NCBI GenBank assembly: GCA_902702965.1
Contig: CACRXP010000672.1
Coordinates: 71,379-135,378, forward strand
Direction of reading: 5' to 3'
DNA from: Spirometra erinaceieuropaei
Taxonomy: Eukaryota; Platyhelminthes; Cestoda; Diphyllobothriidea; Diphyllobothriidae
DNA: 64,000 bases
Shown: positions 1 to 12,144 of the stretch, one piece after another
Numbering within the stretch: the first letter of the stretch is position 1
How the letters are laid out: each line of letters begins with the position of its first letter
The notes under the pieces: generated by a model
Told to the model about the DNA's origin: nothing
The model's input: only the letters and a program-made list of their open reading frames with translations
Databases searched by the model: none
Position numbers and translations under genes: made by a program

Positions 1-261
1 AAGTTGAGGAAGTTTCACTTAAGAGGCCAAATCAATAAGCTAAGACACTACGGTTGCTACTCTGACAGCAACTTCGTAATTGCCACCAGAGAAACCAACA
101 TAATCACCTTCTTGGGTGCTGTAAATCAAGCACATTCGACGATCGGGTTTACGTTGGAGGTAGAAACGGTAGATTCCCTGCCTTTCCTAAATACCCTTCT
201 AAGCAGAAAAGCAGACGCCATCATTCGTAGAAGGAGCTAGAGAAAAGACGCCTGGTCTGGT
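1..261 (+). pseudogene. Penelope-like element, reverse transcriptase fragment
   Basis: Frame 4-240 encodes about 78 residues resembling the late part of a PLE reverse transcriptase. It includes the stretch 'HSTIGFTLEVE' followed by 'DSLPFLNTLLSRK', matching the region after the catalytic YxDD box in flatworm PLEs. RT would copy the element's RNA. The element enters from beyond the window's left edge and the frame stops at 238-240. The same element appears to resume at 926 after the fold-back insertion at 262-925, so this is a dead, interrupted copy. Family recognition is from memory of the protein pattern. I am confident of the PLE class, not of the lineage. Confidence 0.75.
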
Positions 262-925
262 AAGTGGGCTAACTCATGAAATGTTAACCGAAATTCCGGA
301 ATGCGTTTTCGTTTCAAAAGATTAATTAACAAGGGATGCAAAACTAGTCAGCCTGGAACATAATTATATAATAGTTCAATTAACAATATGGATCAAATCC
401 ACTGCTAAATCTCATGAACCCTATATAGTTCCCCTTTATTACCGTAGAGAAATGTGTGGTTTTTCGTACGCGGAAAATATACGGTTTGTAGTTTGGAAAC
501 CCTTGCATCCAAGTGCAACGGTAGAGCGGGTTCAAAATTATTCGGAAATTGGAAAAGTTTTTGAAAACCGAATTATACCCTTCCTTTAAGTGTAAGATTG
601 GAAGAAGACGCAGTTTTCTAACGAATGAGCAGAAGAATGAATATTTTTGTGCACGTTTTCCATGAAAGTTAATTGGACATTTAGGGACATCGAAAATCAA
701 GGAGAAAAATTCATGCCACATAAGTAGTCCTTTTTACAGAGTGTAGCTTTGCATGCAGTCGGAAGTAAGTTCATTCGAAAGCCAGCATCCTGTGGCACCT
801 GAAATATTATAGAATTATGTTGCAGGCTGACTAGTTTTACATCCCTTGTTAATTAATCTTTTGAAACGAAAACGAATTTCGGACTTTCGGTTGACATTTC
901 ATTAGTTAGCCCGCCTTCTGTACGA
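262..925 (-). mobile_element. Fold-back element, copy 1 (internally deleted)
   Basis: Bases 262-370 and 797-925 are inverted repeats of each other; both carry the core 'TTTTGAAACGAAAACG' / 'CGTTTTCGTTTCAAAA' and 'TTAATTAACAAGGGATG'. Between them the sequence matches the inner part of the elements at 26.06-26.80 and 52.61-53.61 kb. Compared with the 52.6 kb copy, the left inner arm is missing. A minus-strand open frame at 380-721 (about 113 codons) is similar to one in the 26 kb copy. No transposase is recognisable. It lies inside a PLE and so inserted later than that PLE. No clear target duplication was found. Confidence 0.7.
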
Positions 926-1650
926 ACCTATACAGTTTCCTACCCCTTCAGCAGAAATGTAATCTATTCCGTTGTTTAGTGCAAAGGGCTAGAAAATCTG
1001 TTCAGCAGATGGCATTGACGAAGGACTTAGAAGAATCGGGGACCTGCTTCGCGAGAATGTGTATCCTGACAAATTTATTGCAAGGAACCTTGCCGAGCGG
1101 CCAGCAAAACTCATCATACCGACGGAGAAAAAGAAAACTCTGTTTCTTGCTGCCCCCTTTCTAAAGGGACGCGGCGAGGGAGCCCCTGAGAAGGCTCCTT
1201 GACAAAGCCATTTCACGGACCTTCTCGGCAGCAAGAGTTCAGGTATCGTTCTCGATCAACCCCGTCTTGCGCGGGGAAGGTAAGGATAGACTATTAGCTC
1301 AGGCCCCTTCCATGTGCCTTTACTCCTTTTCTTGCCCCTGCGGAGCTGGCTATATTGGTTGTTCGAGTCGGCGTCTATCACAAGAATACGAGAACGCCTG
1401 CCGGCATGGCTGAGGAACGGTGAAATTAAGGGTATATAGAGCTCCATCTTCGAGCACACGGCTGATTCTGGGCAGCGTGTGGATCACAACGAAGTCTTCC
1501 GTGTGGTTTACAAGGTCCCGCCTAACTACCCTAAACGACTGGGTCAGCGCTTACTAGCTACAGCAGAGGCCACTGTAATCAGGCTACGGATGCCGGCCCT
1601 GTGCGCGAAGAAGAACCTCTTGCACGCTCCGCGTCTAGCGTGGTCGAAAA
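926..1650 (+). pseudogene. Penelope-like element, thumb to GIY-YIG endonuclease
   Basis: Continues the PLE interrupted at 261. Around 1030-1180 the conceptual product has 'DKFIARNLAERPAKLIIP' and then a 'KTLFLAAPF' segment, typical of the RT-endonuclease linker. From about 1325 it reads 'PCGAGYIG' followed by an 'RIRERLPAWLR' segment, the GIY-YIG nuclease core with its downstream Arg-rich helix. 'FRVVYKVPPNYPKRLGQRLL' at about 1500-1550 is the usual C-terminal block. Stops and frame changes break it throughout, so it is non-functional. GIY-YIG nucleases of PLEs cut target DNA for integration. Confidence 0.75.
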
Positions 1651-2829
1651 TCGATTAATTGCATGCGTGTCTCCGCGCCCTTGTCCCCCTTCCTATGTGA
1701 CACGGCTCTACCTAACCCTCGCTGCCACTTGCTGCCTCCTCTCCCTCCCCTGTTTACACACCCCGCTTGTATGAACAGACGAACCGTAATCGATTTCTCT
1801 TATCGCTCGCACGTTTTACTCTGCACCTCCTTCCTGTACTGATAATTTTTGTCGACAGCACGCGTATGCTCGCCAAATGCTCTCCCGAAATACAAGTCCT
1901 TGTTTTTTGAAATACTTATCCCTCAGAATGCAATATACTTGGTAACTCGCAAGCAGTATGTATGCCAATTTGTATTATAATTTGGACTGTAAAACTTTGC
2001 TACTACCAGGAGTTAGACAGTGCGAAACCTCGCTCTGTTTATGGGGTTAAAGCAAGCACATACAGTAGGATTTATTGGCACCAACAGATTTTGCAAATGC
2101 TTATTAACTACGCGTGAGGCCTTTCAAAATGAAGCATAACCAGCATGTACCCATCAGTTTGACGGTAGCAAAATGAAATCGCAAGGCTACAGACCGGAGC
2201 ACAAAGTCCGGACGATGGACACATAATCGAAAACGCCATAGACAAAGCAGGGAAATGAGGGCAGCGTCAAAACGAATGCTTGAAATAAAAAGACTAGGAA
2301 CTAACAATACAAGGCAAACTATAGCCTAGACGAAAAATTTTCACCAACACCGAGGGAGGCAACACAAAATACTAGGTATATGAGAGTTGAAAACGGCATA
2401 AACGCCAACTATGTATTTATTAGTATGAAAACATTGCATGGAAAATTTGCAGGACAGTAAAATGTAATTTTATTCAGAGCTGGTTGGTCTTCCAAAAGAA
2501 TATACGGAAAAGCCAATATCTAAACTTAATATGTTCTTTTGCACACACAATATAAACGAAAAGTTGCGTATACTTTTTGAAATAGCTGGAAGCATTTTTT
2601 AAATAACCGAATGGAAATCGAACTTGCCTACTTCAAAATAACGCGATTAACCACGGTTATCCGTCTCAGTTCATTCAGAAGTGTTGCAGTTCTTTGCGAC
2701 AAAAAGGCGGAACAACTGGTTCCGAAAAAGCCGGTCATTATATTACTGTCCTTCGGTAGGCCTAATTCTTAAAAAAGGATCAAAATATCGTTATGCTGCA
2801 CTACTAAAATGGCCTGTAATTCGACCGAG
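1651..2829. other. No gene recognised
   Basis: AT-rich DNA after the PLE end. Short open frames exist, such as 2104-2307 on the minus strand, but none has splice context, a recognisable motif or a second copy in the window. I see no RNA gene or clear repeat here. Confidence 0.5.
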
Positions 2830-3215
2830 ATCACGCATGAGTCTTTTGAAACCCGTTCCGCAAAAGCGACTAACAATTCACTGCCTATATTTGTCAACTC
2901 CTGTCGTGTTTATCAGCTTACGTGCAATTTTGTATGTACATTTGGTGGCGCAAATCATAAAACAATGGAAGATAGCAGTAAGATCAACTGAGCACTTGCC
3001 AAAATGGTTTCCAAAGCCAGAAAGCAATAATTCCCACTCTCTCATCGCGAAGCACATGGATGGAAGTGGACATTCTGCTAAACCAAAACAGACGCTCCGA
3101 GGTTTGTTACTGCGCGAACGACTAGGAAACTGCGCTACTTGGAAGCAGCTTGCACGTGTGGGAGAATCTCATTCATGCAAGCAATTAGATCACATGGTCA
3201 ATCTTGCTTTGTTCA
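2830..3215 (+). pseudogene. Degenerate GIY-YIG fragment of a different PLE lineage
   Basis: The 199-codon open frame at 2681-3280 overlaps a decayed PLE endonuclease. Two frames share the signal: one gives 'CRVYQLTCNFVCTFGGAN' near 2900 (the CxY-type start of a PLE endonuclease), the next gives 'EHLPKWF', then 'SLIAKHMDGSGH' near 2990-3070 (the EHLPxW and HxxxTGH-like blocks). The reading-frame change and lost residues make it inactive. The sequence differs from the endonucleases at 1.3 kb and 22 kb, so it represents another PLE family. The long open frame itself is probably fortuitous. Confidence 0.55.
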
Positions 3216-3280
3216 CATTATCCCTAGTTTATTCGCCAGCCGTGTTAGTCAATCTCTCCATTTACCGAAATATGTTGTGA

Positions 3281-3829
3281 GCTATGACCTTGAGGTTTTC
3301 ACACCAATTTCTTGAACAAATCCAGCTTGGTCTATTATGATTCGACAGGAAGTAGATGATATGCGGGCGCGAAGATATGCTTGGTTTAAAATAGTCTAGC
3401 TTTAAAGACTCAGATAATTATGATTGTGTTTTTCATTTTTCACGTATTTCTGGGCCCACCGTCCTCGTCATCAAATGTACATGACTGGACAAGAAATGGC
3501 CTACCACGTGCATCCGTAGTGGGCCGCTCCTTATGTTCATTATTTCGAATCACCCCCCATCACCGAACACTTTTCGACGTTGTTGGAAGATTGCCGTGTG
3601 AGGCATTTTTTCTTTTTGCAGCTGCGAACTCGACAGATTACCTCACCATTTTTATTCTGCTTTCACACGAAGCTTGTTGAAACAATCCAATGAAACCCGG
3701 AATGAGCATGCGATTGCGGACTAAGGCCTAGTAGAAAGGTTTTCAGAAATACGGAGATTGCTCAAAGCCTTTTTCCAAGTTTGCTTTGCCGCTATTTTAG
3801 AAATTTTTGACACTTTCTTTCAGGGATGA
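3281..3829. other. No gene recognised
   Basis: Open frame 3420-3680 on the plus strand begins with a hydrophobic stretch but has no recognisable domain, splice signal or second copy. It is left uncalled. No repeats are obvious. Confidence 0.45.
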
Positions 3830-4110
3830 TTAGGGTGGCCGAGTTAGCAGAGGACTTTCCGACACTATTAACATACTCACATCGTTTAGTGGTGTTTTGG
3901 TAGATTTCAAATAATCTACTTTGAGCTAACTGTGAAAAACACTGTGCCTCCCTGGGATTTGAATCCACAACAGGAGGGGGCCTCTTAGTTCAGATGGTTG
4001 GAGCGTTGTCTGTACTAAGGCCTCCCCCTGCTGGCGTGGGTTTGAATCCCACCGAGGCACCGGGTTTTTCGCACTTGGTTCAAAGTGAAATATTAACATA
4101 GCATTTATGA
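3830..4110. repeat. Inverted pair of tRNA-derived SINE pieces
   Basis: On the plus strand about 3996-4065 has a pol III A-box-like 'TTAGTTCAGATGGTTGGAGC' and a B-box 'GGGTTTGAATCCC', followed by 'GAGGCACCGGGTTTTTCGC' and 'TTGGTTCAAAG'. The stretch 3900-3985 is the reverse complement of the same B-box and tail ('GGGATTTGAATCC', 'GAAAAACACTGTGCCTCC'). The two halves form a large hairpin around one A-box region. The cloverleaf does not close properly: the acceptor stem has mismatches and the anticodon arm does not pair. It is therefore a SINE, not a working tRNA gene. Confidence 0.6.
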
Positions 4111-4842
4111 GTAACTAGTGCCAATTCATGTTCTTTTAAAAACAACTGCTCATATGTTGAATACGCTGTTGACATTACTGTTGGTCACCGCACCGCGCCG
4201 CATGGGCATCAAAAACCTTCTATAATTCACCAGTCAGAGATCAAGTCCGCGTGGCTTAGACTGTGACCAACTGTTTTGTGTCTTTTGCACAAACTGCTCG
4301 CTAACGTAATAGCATGCGGTTAAGTCTTATCTTTCGACTACGTTGGTACTACCCTGTCTTCGAATCTCTCCTGGCTTCATCGCACTGGATCCCAAATCTA
4401 GAAAGATACGTTAAATTTGCTGTAACATTTGCCACTTTCGTCCATATAATTTCAAACAGTCAGTTCAACTGCATTCCCCCTCTGTATTCAAATCGTCCCC
4501 CTTCCATTTCCCCTGCATTATTAAAATATAAATTCTTATGTTAGGACATATCCTTCATTTGCATGCATCGATTGTCAGTACTTGGTATTCGTTTCTAGTC
4601 GATACCACAGCGCGATGACACTTTACAATGTTGTTTGTTGATAAAATTATTTGTGCTGTTGTCCATTGTTTTTGGGCTGAACCCTGTGCAGTGAAGTCAC
4701 AGGTCGGCTTATTGCCAGTCGGTTGCACTGTTTTGAAAGGAGCTCGGATGCGCATTGAGATCGGACGTAAGACCTGATTTTTCGTCATAAGAATCATATC
4801 ATTTACAGTGTAACTGGTTTTTCCCAAGATTTTGCCGTCTGC
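4111..4842. other. No gene recognised
   Basis: AT-rich sequence between the SINE pair and the start of the duplicated segment. Open frames 4314-4544 (+) and 4555-4827 (-) lack motifs and splice context. This stretch is not present ahead of the second copy of the duplication, where the gap lies. Confidence 0.45.
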
Positions 4843-7800
4843 ACTTTGGTTATGATGAATGAGGCATATTTTGTTAAAAAAGGTTGAAACTATTGTCCAA
4901 AAACATTTCCCTTTTTCTCTCTCCTTTGCTTGACTGGATGCGTGAATATTTTCAAGACTGAGCTGAATGAATATAATAATTCTAGCAATTCGGTAACTAC
5001 GTCTTTGAAATTTCTAGCAGTGAGGTATTTCTACATGTCGTACCTCCCATATTTCCTAGCCGCCCTTATGTAACATGGCCTTTGGTTGTTATATGTCACT
5101 CTTCCCGTCCGTATGATTTTGCAATACGAATGTCGCCGGGAAAGAGAAACGAACCAAGCTTTTTGACTCTTTTCGCTGTCAGTGCACTAGGCCTTCCGGA
5201 CCACCCGCGAATCCATCAAAGCACGGATGGAGTGCTCTGTTGGGAACCCTCCCATCTATCGTCCAGCCCTTTAAACAGTTGCCACACTGGCCCGTTCGGT
5301 CTCGCGCGCTCACAGGAAAGCAGTCAATAAATAATCGTCAAGTGCTCATACAACAACCACAACCGTGAAATCAACAATCGTCAATGGCGGCAAATTATAG
5401 GTAGGTGACTGTGACCCAGAGGTTTGAATTTTGGTGTCACTGCAGCCGTAGTTCCATCCGAAAATTATTTATTCAGTCTTACTCCGAAGGCAACGAAGCC
5501 CTTCACCGCCTTCAGATTATACTTGAAGAATTTTGCTTAACTAGAAACAGCGGCTAATTAATGTTTGGAATTTTTCATTAAATTTGGATAGTATTTACCT
5601 AAAATGTCCTAAACAAGAACAAGAAGTGTTTTTTTGATTATAACACAAACTACTATGTAAAGTCCGTCGATAAAAATGAAAACGGAGAGAGTGTATTAAA
5701 ATTAGTTCGGGAAGAAGAAATTTTGCCGGTGTATTACGTCCTACAAAGGTGATCAGTAGGACTTACCATTTCGGAAGTAAACCTTTGAAGCAACTTTGTT
5801 TTGCCACTTGGGTTGATATCTTCTACACAGGGAATAAAAACCTACGGTTTTGCTATAATTAATAGGAGACGAGGACAGTAATTACACTGAACCTTTTAAA
5901 CTAGAATGTATAAAAACCAAATTATGAAGCTGCAACTCGGCAGATTGATTCCGAAGAAGGTATTTCGGGTACACGAATGAATTTCAAAGGGAAATAGGAG
6001 GTCCAACATTGAAAACTGGGGTATATACAAGAATGCATATAGGAACTTTGATGAACCTAAACACTCGCAGATGCGTCATTTATCGTCACAATATTTGTGG
6101 AACACGTGTTTAGGTCTTTAGCTGGTACTTGGGCTGTCAGGGTGGTAAATCATCCAGTATTTGTCTAGTACTGACTGCCTGTTAGGAGCTTATGAATATT
6201 ATGCAACAGTTCTGCAGTAGCTGACGGAATGTGAAACGAGTGCTAATATAAACTGTCGGAATGCGTCCAAAAAGCTTTTTTCGAAGATATTTTAAAGGAC
6301 AAAAGATGTTTAGATGACTTATACGAGAAAGGTGTCATTGAAAAGTCGCTGTGCTAGATCATTTACTCAGTAATCTTTCTATCTACCATGAGTATGCTGG
6401 AGCGTTGGAATATTTGTTTATAATTCATTGGATGCTACTTCACTCTCTCCTGCCACCCTTTATTTTTATACAATTTTGACAGTGATGCGCATATAGTTCC
6501 CCTCTTTGTTCATTATTGAGTATCAAAATACGCAGTTTTACCCAGGAGAATAAAGCTTTCCATTTATTTACTTAGACCGGTGGCTTACCTATACCACAGG
6601 AACCGAAACTGTTCTAGATAAGCCTGGAAACTGCGAATGTTAAACCAACTGGAGACATCTCTCAGTCTTTATAATTAACACCAAGCCCTTCTGATATCAG
6701 CGAAATCCCCATAACTGAGCCGCATATGGAAATTCATTTGCCATAGCTTCCAGGAAATTGACTCGCGGTACCAAAATATGAATTACGACCTTTATGACTG
6801 GCAGATTGGGATAAATGGTCGCTTTTTCAGTGCCCGAGAAAGCGTCTATCAATTTCGTTTTTGAAAACTGCGCATCTAGCCTAATAAAGGCTTCAGGAGC
6901 AACAGCTGTTTCGCAGCATCTCCAAGGTCATTCTGTCCTAACGCAACAAGCCAGCACAATAGGCACTATCACAAATACGGGCCACAGTCCATTTCAAACC
7001 TAGGTCCCGGATTGCAGCAAATGCCTTTTGGTGGTGTAATTGAATTAGCTTTTGCCCTTATTGGGGACTGAAAATAAAAATAGGTTAGCAACTCTCTGCT
7101 GTTGCGAAGTAGCGGTATTTTCAATTTTCAAGTGCGTGCACAATGACCGCTGGCAGTTTACGTTTCTTCGAAATCGTAGAAGCAAAAGACAGGTTTTGAA
7201 ATTACTAAAAGAGATACATTTATAACAGTCTCAGAATTACTGCGGGAAAAGATACTGCCAGTGAAATTTTTCACACGCAGCTGGGAAATTATTTACAGAA
7301 AACGAAATTTGGGTTGAGGTGGCGCCGAGTTTCGCCAAGAGCTCCGGTGCAACATTTGGAAAAAACAAATTTATTTCCTGCCAGGGCCAGGAAGTGAAAT
7401 AAACCGCTTTGATGTTCTTAAGATAGAAGTAAAACTTGGAGTATAGGGAGTCGATTATGGCAGTCGTTTTTCGAAAGCAGTCCGTTGGTGGTAAGGTTTA
7501 TGTTGTTGGACCACCCTAGTCATATATACATATATATGCAGACCGAAAGGCCGTAATTCGACCCAAAAAATCCAGCCGACACAGCTATTTGGGTTCGTCT
7601 ACAATGAAGCACGTCGCTAAATTATGGTAATTAACGTGATCTCCGTATGTGCTGTCGACTTGACGAGCGCCCAAGGATATGCAGACCTTCTGGCTCATGT
7701 TTACTCATTAACCGCATGATCCAGAATGTTGACTGCAGTTTAAAATAAAAAAGGCATGTTGGTGATGACGACTTCCGACGGTCCTTTTGAAGTTGTCAAT

Positions 7801-10800
7801 GTAAAGTGCAGATGTTTGCTTTTCCCATAAGCTCCTCTTTAAAAGATCATTCCATTTTTAAATAAAGTAGGGGAATACCTTTAGACATATCGGATGCATG
7901 AAATAGTGAGTTATGTCACAGTTCATCGTCAAAGGCCATACCAGAAGACCCGGCCAGATTTAATTTATGATTGTTTTTCAGTTCACTATATGTCGAATAT
8001 CGTTACCAACGATGTCCATCATGCTCCCTGTGGCAGGATTGGTGCAGGGACGGTGACTTCAGCTCGAATTAATTTATAACAATAGTAGGCTTGCGCCGCA
8101 TCTACCGCAATCTCAATTCCTCAACCCACCTGGGCCAGGTGTCAAAAGGAATTGAAGGCAGGACTGGACACATCGACTTGCAAAGTTAAATATCCTGTCT
8201 GTTTGTGGCTCCCGCATTGGACGAGGCCTACACAAAAACAAGAACAGAACACGTCGGGTCCCTAATGAGTGAAGTGCCATAGATTCCAAGTTATAAGGGA
8301 ACCACTGCAACCGGACTTTTCGTCCTAAGAGGTGGATCGAATTAAGCCGTTATTTGCTAATTTTCCAAGCGTACAATTTTAAAAGTGCCCCAGATTTAGT
8401 ATATTTGGGCTGCGCTTAAGTGCTGTTGGGATGCATTGCCCTCGCAGGTACCAGACAACAGAACTAAAACAACCCACTTGCGCATGTCTCACACGACCTG
8501 CTCCCCACAACACGTCAGGTTTTCACACAAACGGGCGGGTTGCTCGAATATCACATTCCTTAGTGTGCCACACAGGTCATATGGAAGAAAAGTCGAAGTG
8601 TAAGCTCGCACTTTCCTGAGAGGGGCCTATCCCTTGCCTGTAGAGGATGATGTGGGAGGGGTTCGTGTGGGGTGTACGTGTTATTGGAGAGATGTGTGGT
8701 GACGGGGGTTGGTCGGCGGCGGTTTATCGCAGGTAAGCGTGGATGTGCTCGTGGCCGAGTAGGTTGATACAGTGGATGGTGGACAGTTAAATGTGGGTGT
8801 GGCAAGTGTTCATTGCTGCTCCAGGCACTAGTTCGCCAGTTTCTGTGCTTTGGATTAGCAAGTGACCGAGCGGGCCAATGCGTGAGGTGAACTTGCGATC
8901 GTTTTGAGGAGAGGTTGCGGCAGAGTCCAAATCGTTGTTGGTGGGGGCGGTGATAGTGAGACTAGTGGTTGACGAGGCGCCCAGAGAGTTTTAACTGGTG
9001 GCGGGAGTAGAAGGGATTACAGTCGCCGTTAATATCGACGCCGCAATTGCGGCAGGGACGGTGGAGATTGCATTAGTAGTCGGAGATGGGGCATCCGGAT
9101 TGTGATCATCGGCGGTGAGGGAGATCGTCGTAGTGCATGCCAAGGGCCAATGCTGGAGGCTGCTGTGGAGGCAGCAGTTAAAGCTGTTGTCGTATTGGTA
9201 CCCGACGAGACCATTCTGCATGCGTAATGTCCAATGGCAGCCTGGACATTTTGAGAGAGGTTGGGTGTTGGCGTTGTGGATCTAAACAACTTGATACTTG
9301 TCAGTCACCCTCTTGACTTTGGCAGTATCAGTCCGGTTAAATCATAGATTGTTGCTCCAGTATTCACTGTTCATCTCCATGCCGATCGGTCCTGTTTGAG
9401 GTCTTCAAATGTTTTCGGGTTGATGTGCAAGCGCTTCAAAGAATCCATTAGGGTGCCCTTGTGGCGACGGGTTTGACCTTCTGTCGACGAGCACCTGTAG
9501 CTACATCTCCGTGGGAAATTGTATTAAATATTCGCTTATCATTCATCCTCTCAAGATGGCCACTCAGTCTTACTTGCAGTAACCGCAGCATGGCGCAGAT
9601 GATACGGATTCCAGTCTATTCCAGAACTTTCGTGTCCAGCATCTAGTCCTGCCGCCTCTGATTCAGTATTCTCCGGAGGCAAATAAAATGGAAATGATTA
9701 CGATATCATGCCTGTTTTTTGGAAACTGCCCGGGTACACGTCACATACAGCAACGTCGTCAAGATGGCAGATCTGTATATCTTCAGATTTGTGTTGAGCT
9801 GGTGATCGTGACGATTCCATATTGCGTTCTGCAGCCAAGCGAAGGCCTGGATGGCCTTCGAAAACAGTTAAACCACTTCTTCGTCGATGTTGATGCAGCG
9901 TGAAAATGTGGAAATTGTCCACGTTCTTCATTTGGGTGCCGTTGACACGACTGCGGAAGTATTGTCTGAGGCGTTGGGCGGCGGTAGCTGCATGGCCGTG
10001 CTGATGATCGGTCCGAAGTTGGCGCAACGGAGGCGAAGAGTTGCATGTTCCGTTGCATGTCTTCCTCTGTCGTGGCATTGAGCGCGTAATCTTCCTTGAA
10101 GTGCAGATCGTGGCAGTAGTCGTAAATAAACGCGTCGGGATCTACATGCACCGGCTATTGAGAAGTTGGCTATCGATCCTGTGTCTCATCGCGATAGCCG
10201 TCTACCAGGATGACATTAAAAATGAGACTGAAGAGGGTGGATGCGAGTATGCAGCTCTGATTTACTGGATTGGTCACTGCAAATGCTGCTAGGACAGTTC
10301 CCTTGCCAGTGACGCACGCCATCAGCCCGACGTGGAGTTGACCTACCATGAGTGTGAATCGTTCAGAGCAGCCGAATTCCTGCATGATTTTCAGGAGTCC
10401 GTCGCGATTCATCGTGTCGAACTCTTTGATCAGATCCACGAAGGTGGTCTGCCATATGGTGTATGGTAAATCATTGCACGGTTCTATATTACTGGTTGCC
10501 TATTGGCGGTTTGTGGATATTAAGCGGTTATTCCGCAGTAGCTGATGGATTTCAGCTCAAATATTCATATGAAAATTTGGAGCGTGCCTGAAAATGCCCG
10601 TTTCGAAAGATTTATTCCAAGTTCACGCATTAATTTCCGCCGAAATTAAACAAGGCAAGTATGGTGTATATTTACCGGTACTTCTCTTTCACTTTGCGAG
10701 GGACAATGATATTGTGGAGAGTTACGCGTTGTCATCGGATATCGCACTGACTTTTCGGATGGGGTGGCGTTTGAGACGATTGGGAAGGATGTGAACGAAG

Positions 10801-11967
10801 ATTTTCCAGGTGGGATTGGGCAGCGAGTTACCTCTGTATGATTATCACAGAGTTGACCGTTCCCTTTTCGCCTGTTTGGATGGAGGATCGTCACGTCCTC
10901 GAAATCCTGACGGGCTCGTCCTTGGTGCGTCATCTTCTGGGATATTATTGTAATATTTTGCATCATCTGGGGGTCGCCGTTCCTGTAGATTTGTACCACG
11001 ATTATGTCAGATTTGGTGCTTTCACGTCAGTGACCTGGTGCGCGGTTTTGATTGGTTCTGGGTGATAATGCAAATGGTCCATACTTTTTAGTTTATATTG
11101 CCTCATACGTTTAAGCCCCTTTCAAATATTGCATTCTCCTGCATACACGTAAACAACGTATCGCCGATTTTCACTAATTTTTTCTAGTGCGTGTCGTCAC
11201 CTGCTCCCACAAAAATGAATCTCCTAAATCGATGCCGGGAATTGCAATCCGGTTCAAATGGCTTCTGTTTGGCTAAGCCGAATGCAGTACGTGAGGACAC
11301 AGACAAATTCTAGGATTCCAATCTGCCATGTTCTAGAGTTATTATCGTTATTAACCGACCAGTCCAGCATGCTAATTGTTAAAGGCGGACATTTTAGACT
11401 CAAAGTTAGCTTCTGCCTTTTGAAAATTAGATTATTTACTTGTAATAAGTTGATGCTCTGCATTTTTTACTTAACTTCGGCAGCCAGAGGACGATAAACT
11501 GCCCCGTCTTTTTACGTCTATTCAGTCCAAGACTACTCGTGAGTCTTGGTAAGTTCAAAGCACACTTTATTGTCGGAAGTAAGCAACTTAAGACCGGGCT
11601 CTGATTCAGGTGGACCTGATTTCTTCTTTGCTTTCCCGTATTATAGAAAGTTAGTCGGAGTTTAGCGTCACTTGGTCTAACGTCGTTGGAAAATTTTAAT
11701 TGCATTCTGCAGGATAATTTGCTTGTTAATTTCTTTCAAACCGTGACGATGATGACCTTAGGAGGCTTTATGATTGGGTTTGACGTGTCAAAAACTGCCG
11801 GTAGAAATTTCGTGCAAATTGAACAACTAGGAGATTATATGTTTGAAAAATTTTAATGAAAGTTATCCTTCCCAGAAAAAGTTTCACAATTACCGCCAGT
11901 CAGACTCCCGTCTTTTTAGTAGCGTGGTATAGCTCGTCGTCCCGACCGGACATTGCGTTAGCGAGCA
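4843..11967. repeat. Large duplicated segment, copy 1
   Basis: Aligns along its whole length with 12145-19321. The left part (4843-8440) contains no recognised gene; the middle holds a decayed LINE; the right part (11066-11967) leads into (CCA)n. Differences from copy 2 include a 22-base deletion near 5000, a 16-base insertion near 6130 and scattered substitutions. A hand count over 6481-6780 gives 12 differences in 300 bases. Short frames such as 6815-7003 recur in copy 2 only because the DNA is duplicated. Confidence 0.9.
8440..11065 (-). pseudogene. LINE (non-LTR retrotransposon), 5'-truncated, copy in duplication 1
   Basis: Read on the minus strand, the fragments in order are: palm approach 'DFEDVTILHPNRRKG' (about 10.9 kb), RT motif A region 'DLIKEFDTMNRDGLLKIM' (about 10.4 kb), motif B-like 'AFAVTNPVNQSCILASTLFS', a decayed FADD box reading 'FKEDYALN' (about 10.1 kb), thumb pieces at 9.7-9.9 kb, and a C-terminal finger remnant near 9.2 kb. 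A 3' untranslated tail runs to about 8440. No endonuclease is found upstream, as expected for 5' truncation. The damaged catalytic box and frameshifts make it inactive. The clade is not assigned. Confidence 0.8.
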
Positions 11968-12030
11968 ACCACCACCACCACCACCACCACCACCACCACC
12001 ACCACCACCACCACCACCACCACCACCACN
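11968..12030. repeat. (CCA)n microsatellite abutting assembly gap
   Basis: Pure CCA triplets run directly into the Ns. The same tract ends copy 2 of the duplication at 19322-19369. The apparent poly-His and poly-Gly frames across it are artefacts of the repeat. Confidence 0.95.
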
Positions 12031-12144
12031 NNNNNNNNNNNNNNNNNNNNNNNNNNNNNNNNNNNNNNNNNNNNNNNNNNNNNNNNNNNNNNNNNNNNNN
12101 NNNNNNNNNNNNNNNNNNNNNNNNNNNNNNNNNNNNNNNNNNNN
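12031..12144. other. Assembly gap (114 N)
   Basis: A run of N exactly between the two copies of the 7.2 kb segment. The repeat on its left and the position at the copy boundary make the true local structure uncertain. Confidence 0.99.

Noticed and set aside
2681..3280. A 199-codon host protein
   Set aside because: PLE endonuclease blocks are split between this frame and the neighbouring one, so it is transposon debris.
3990..4070. Candidate functional tRNA gene
   Set aside because: A- and B-boxes are present but acceptor and anticodon stems do not pair; part of an inverted SINE pair.
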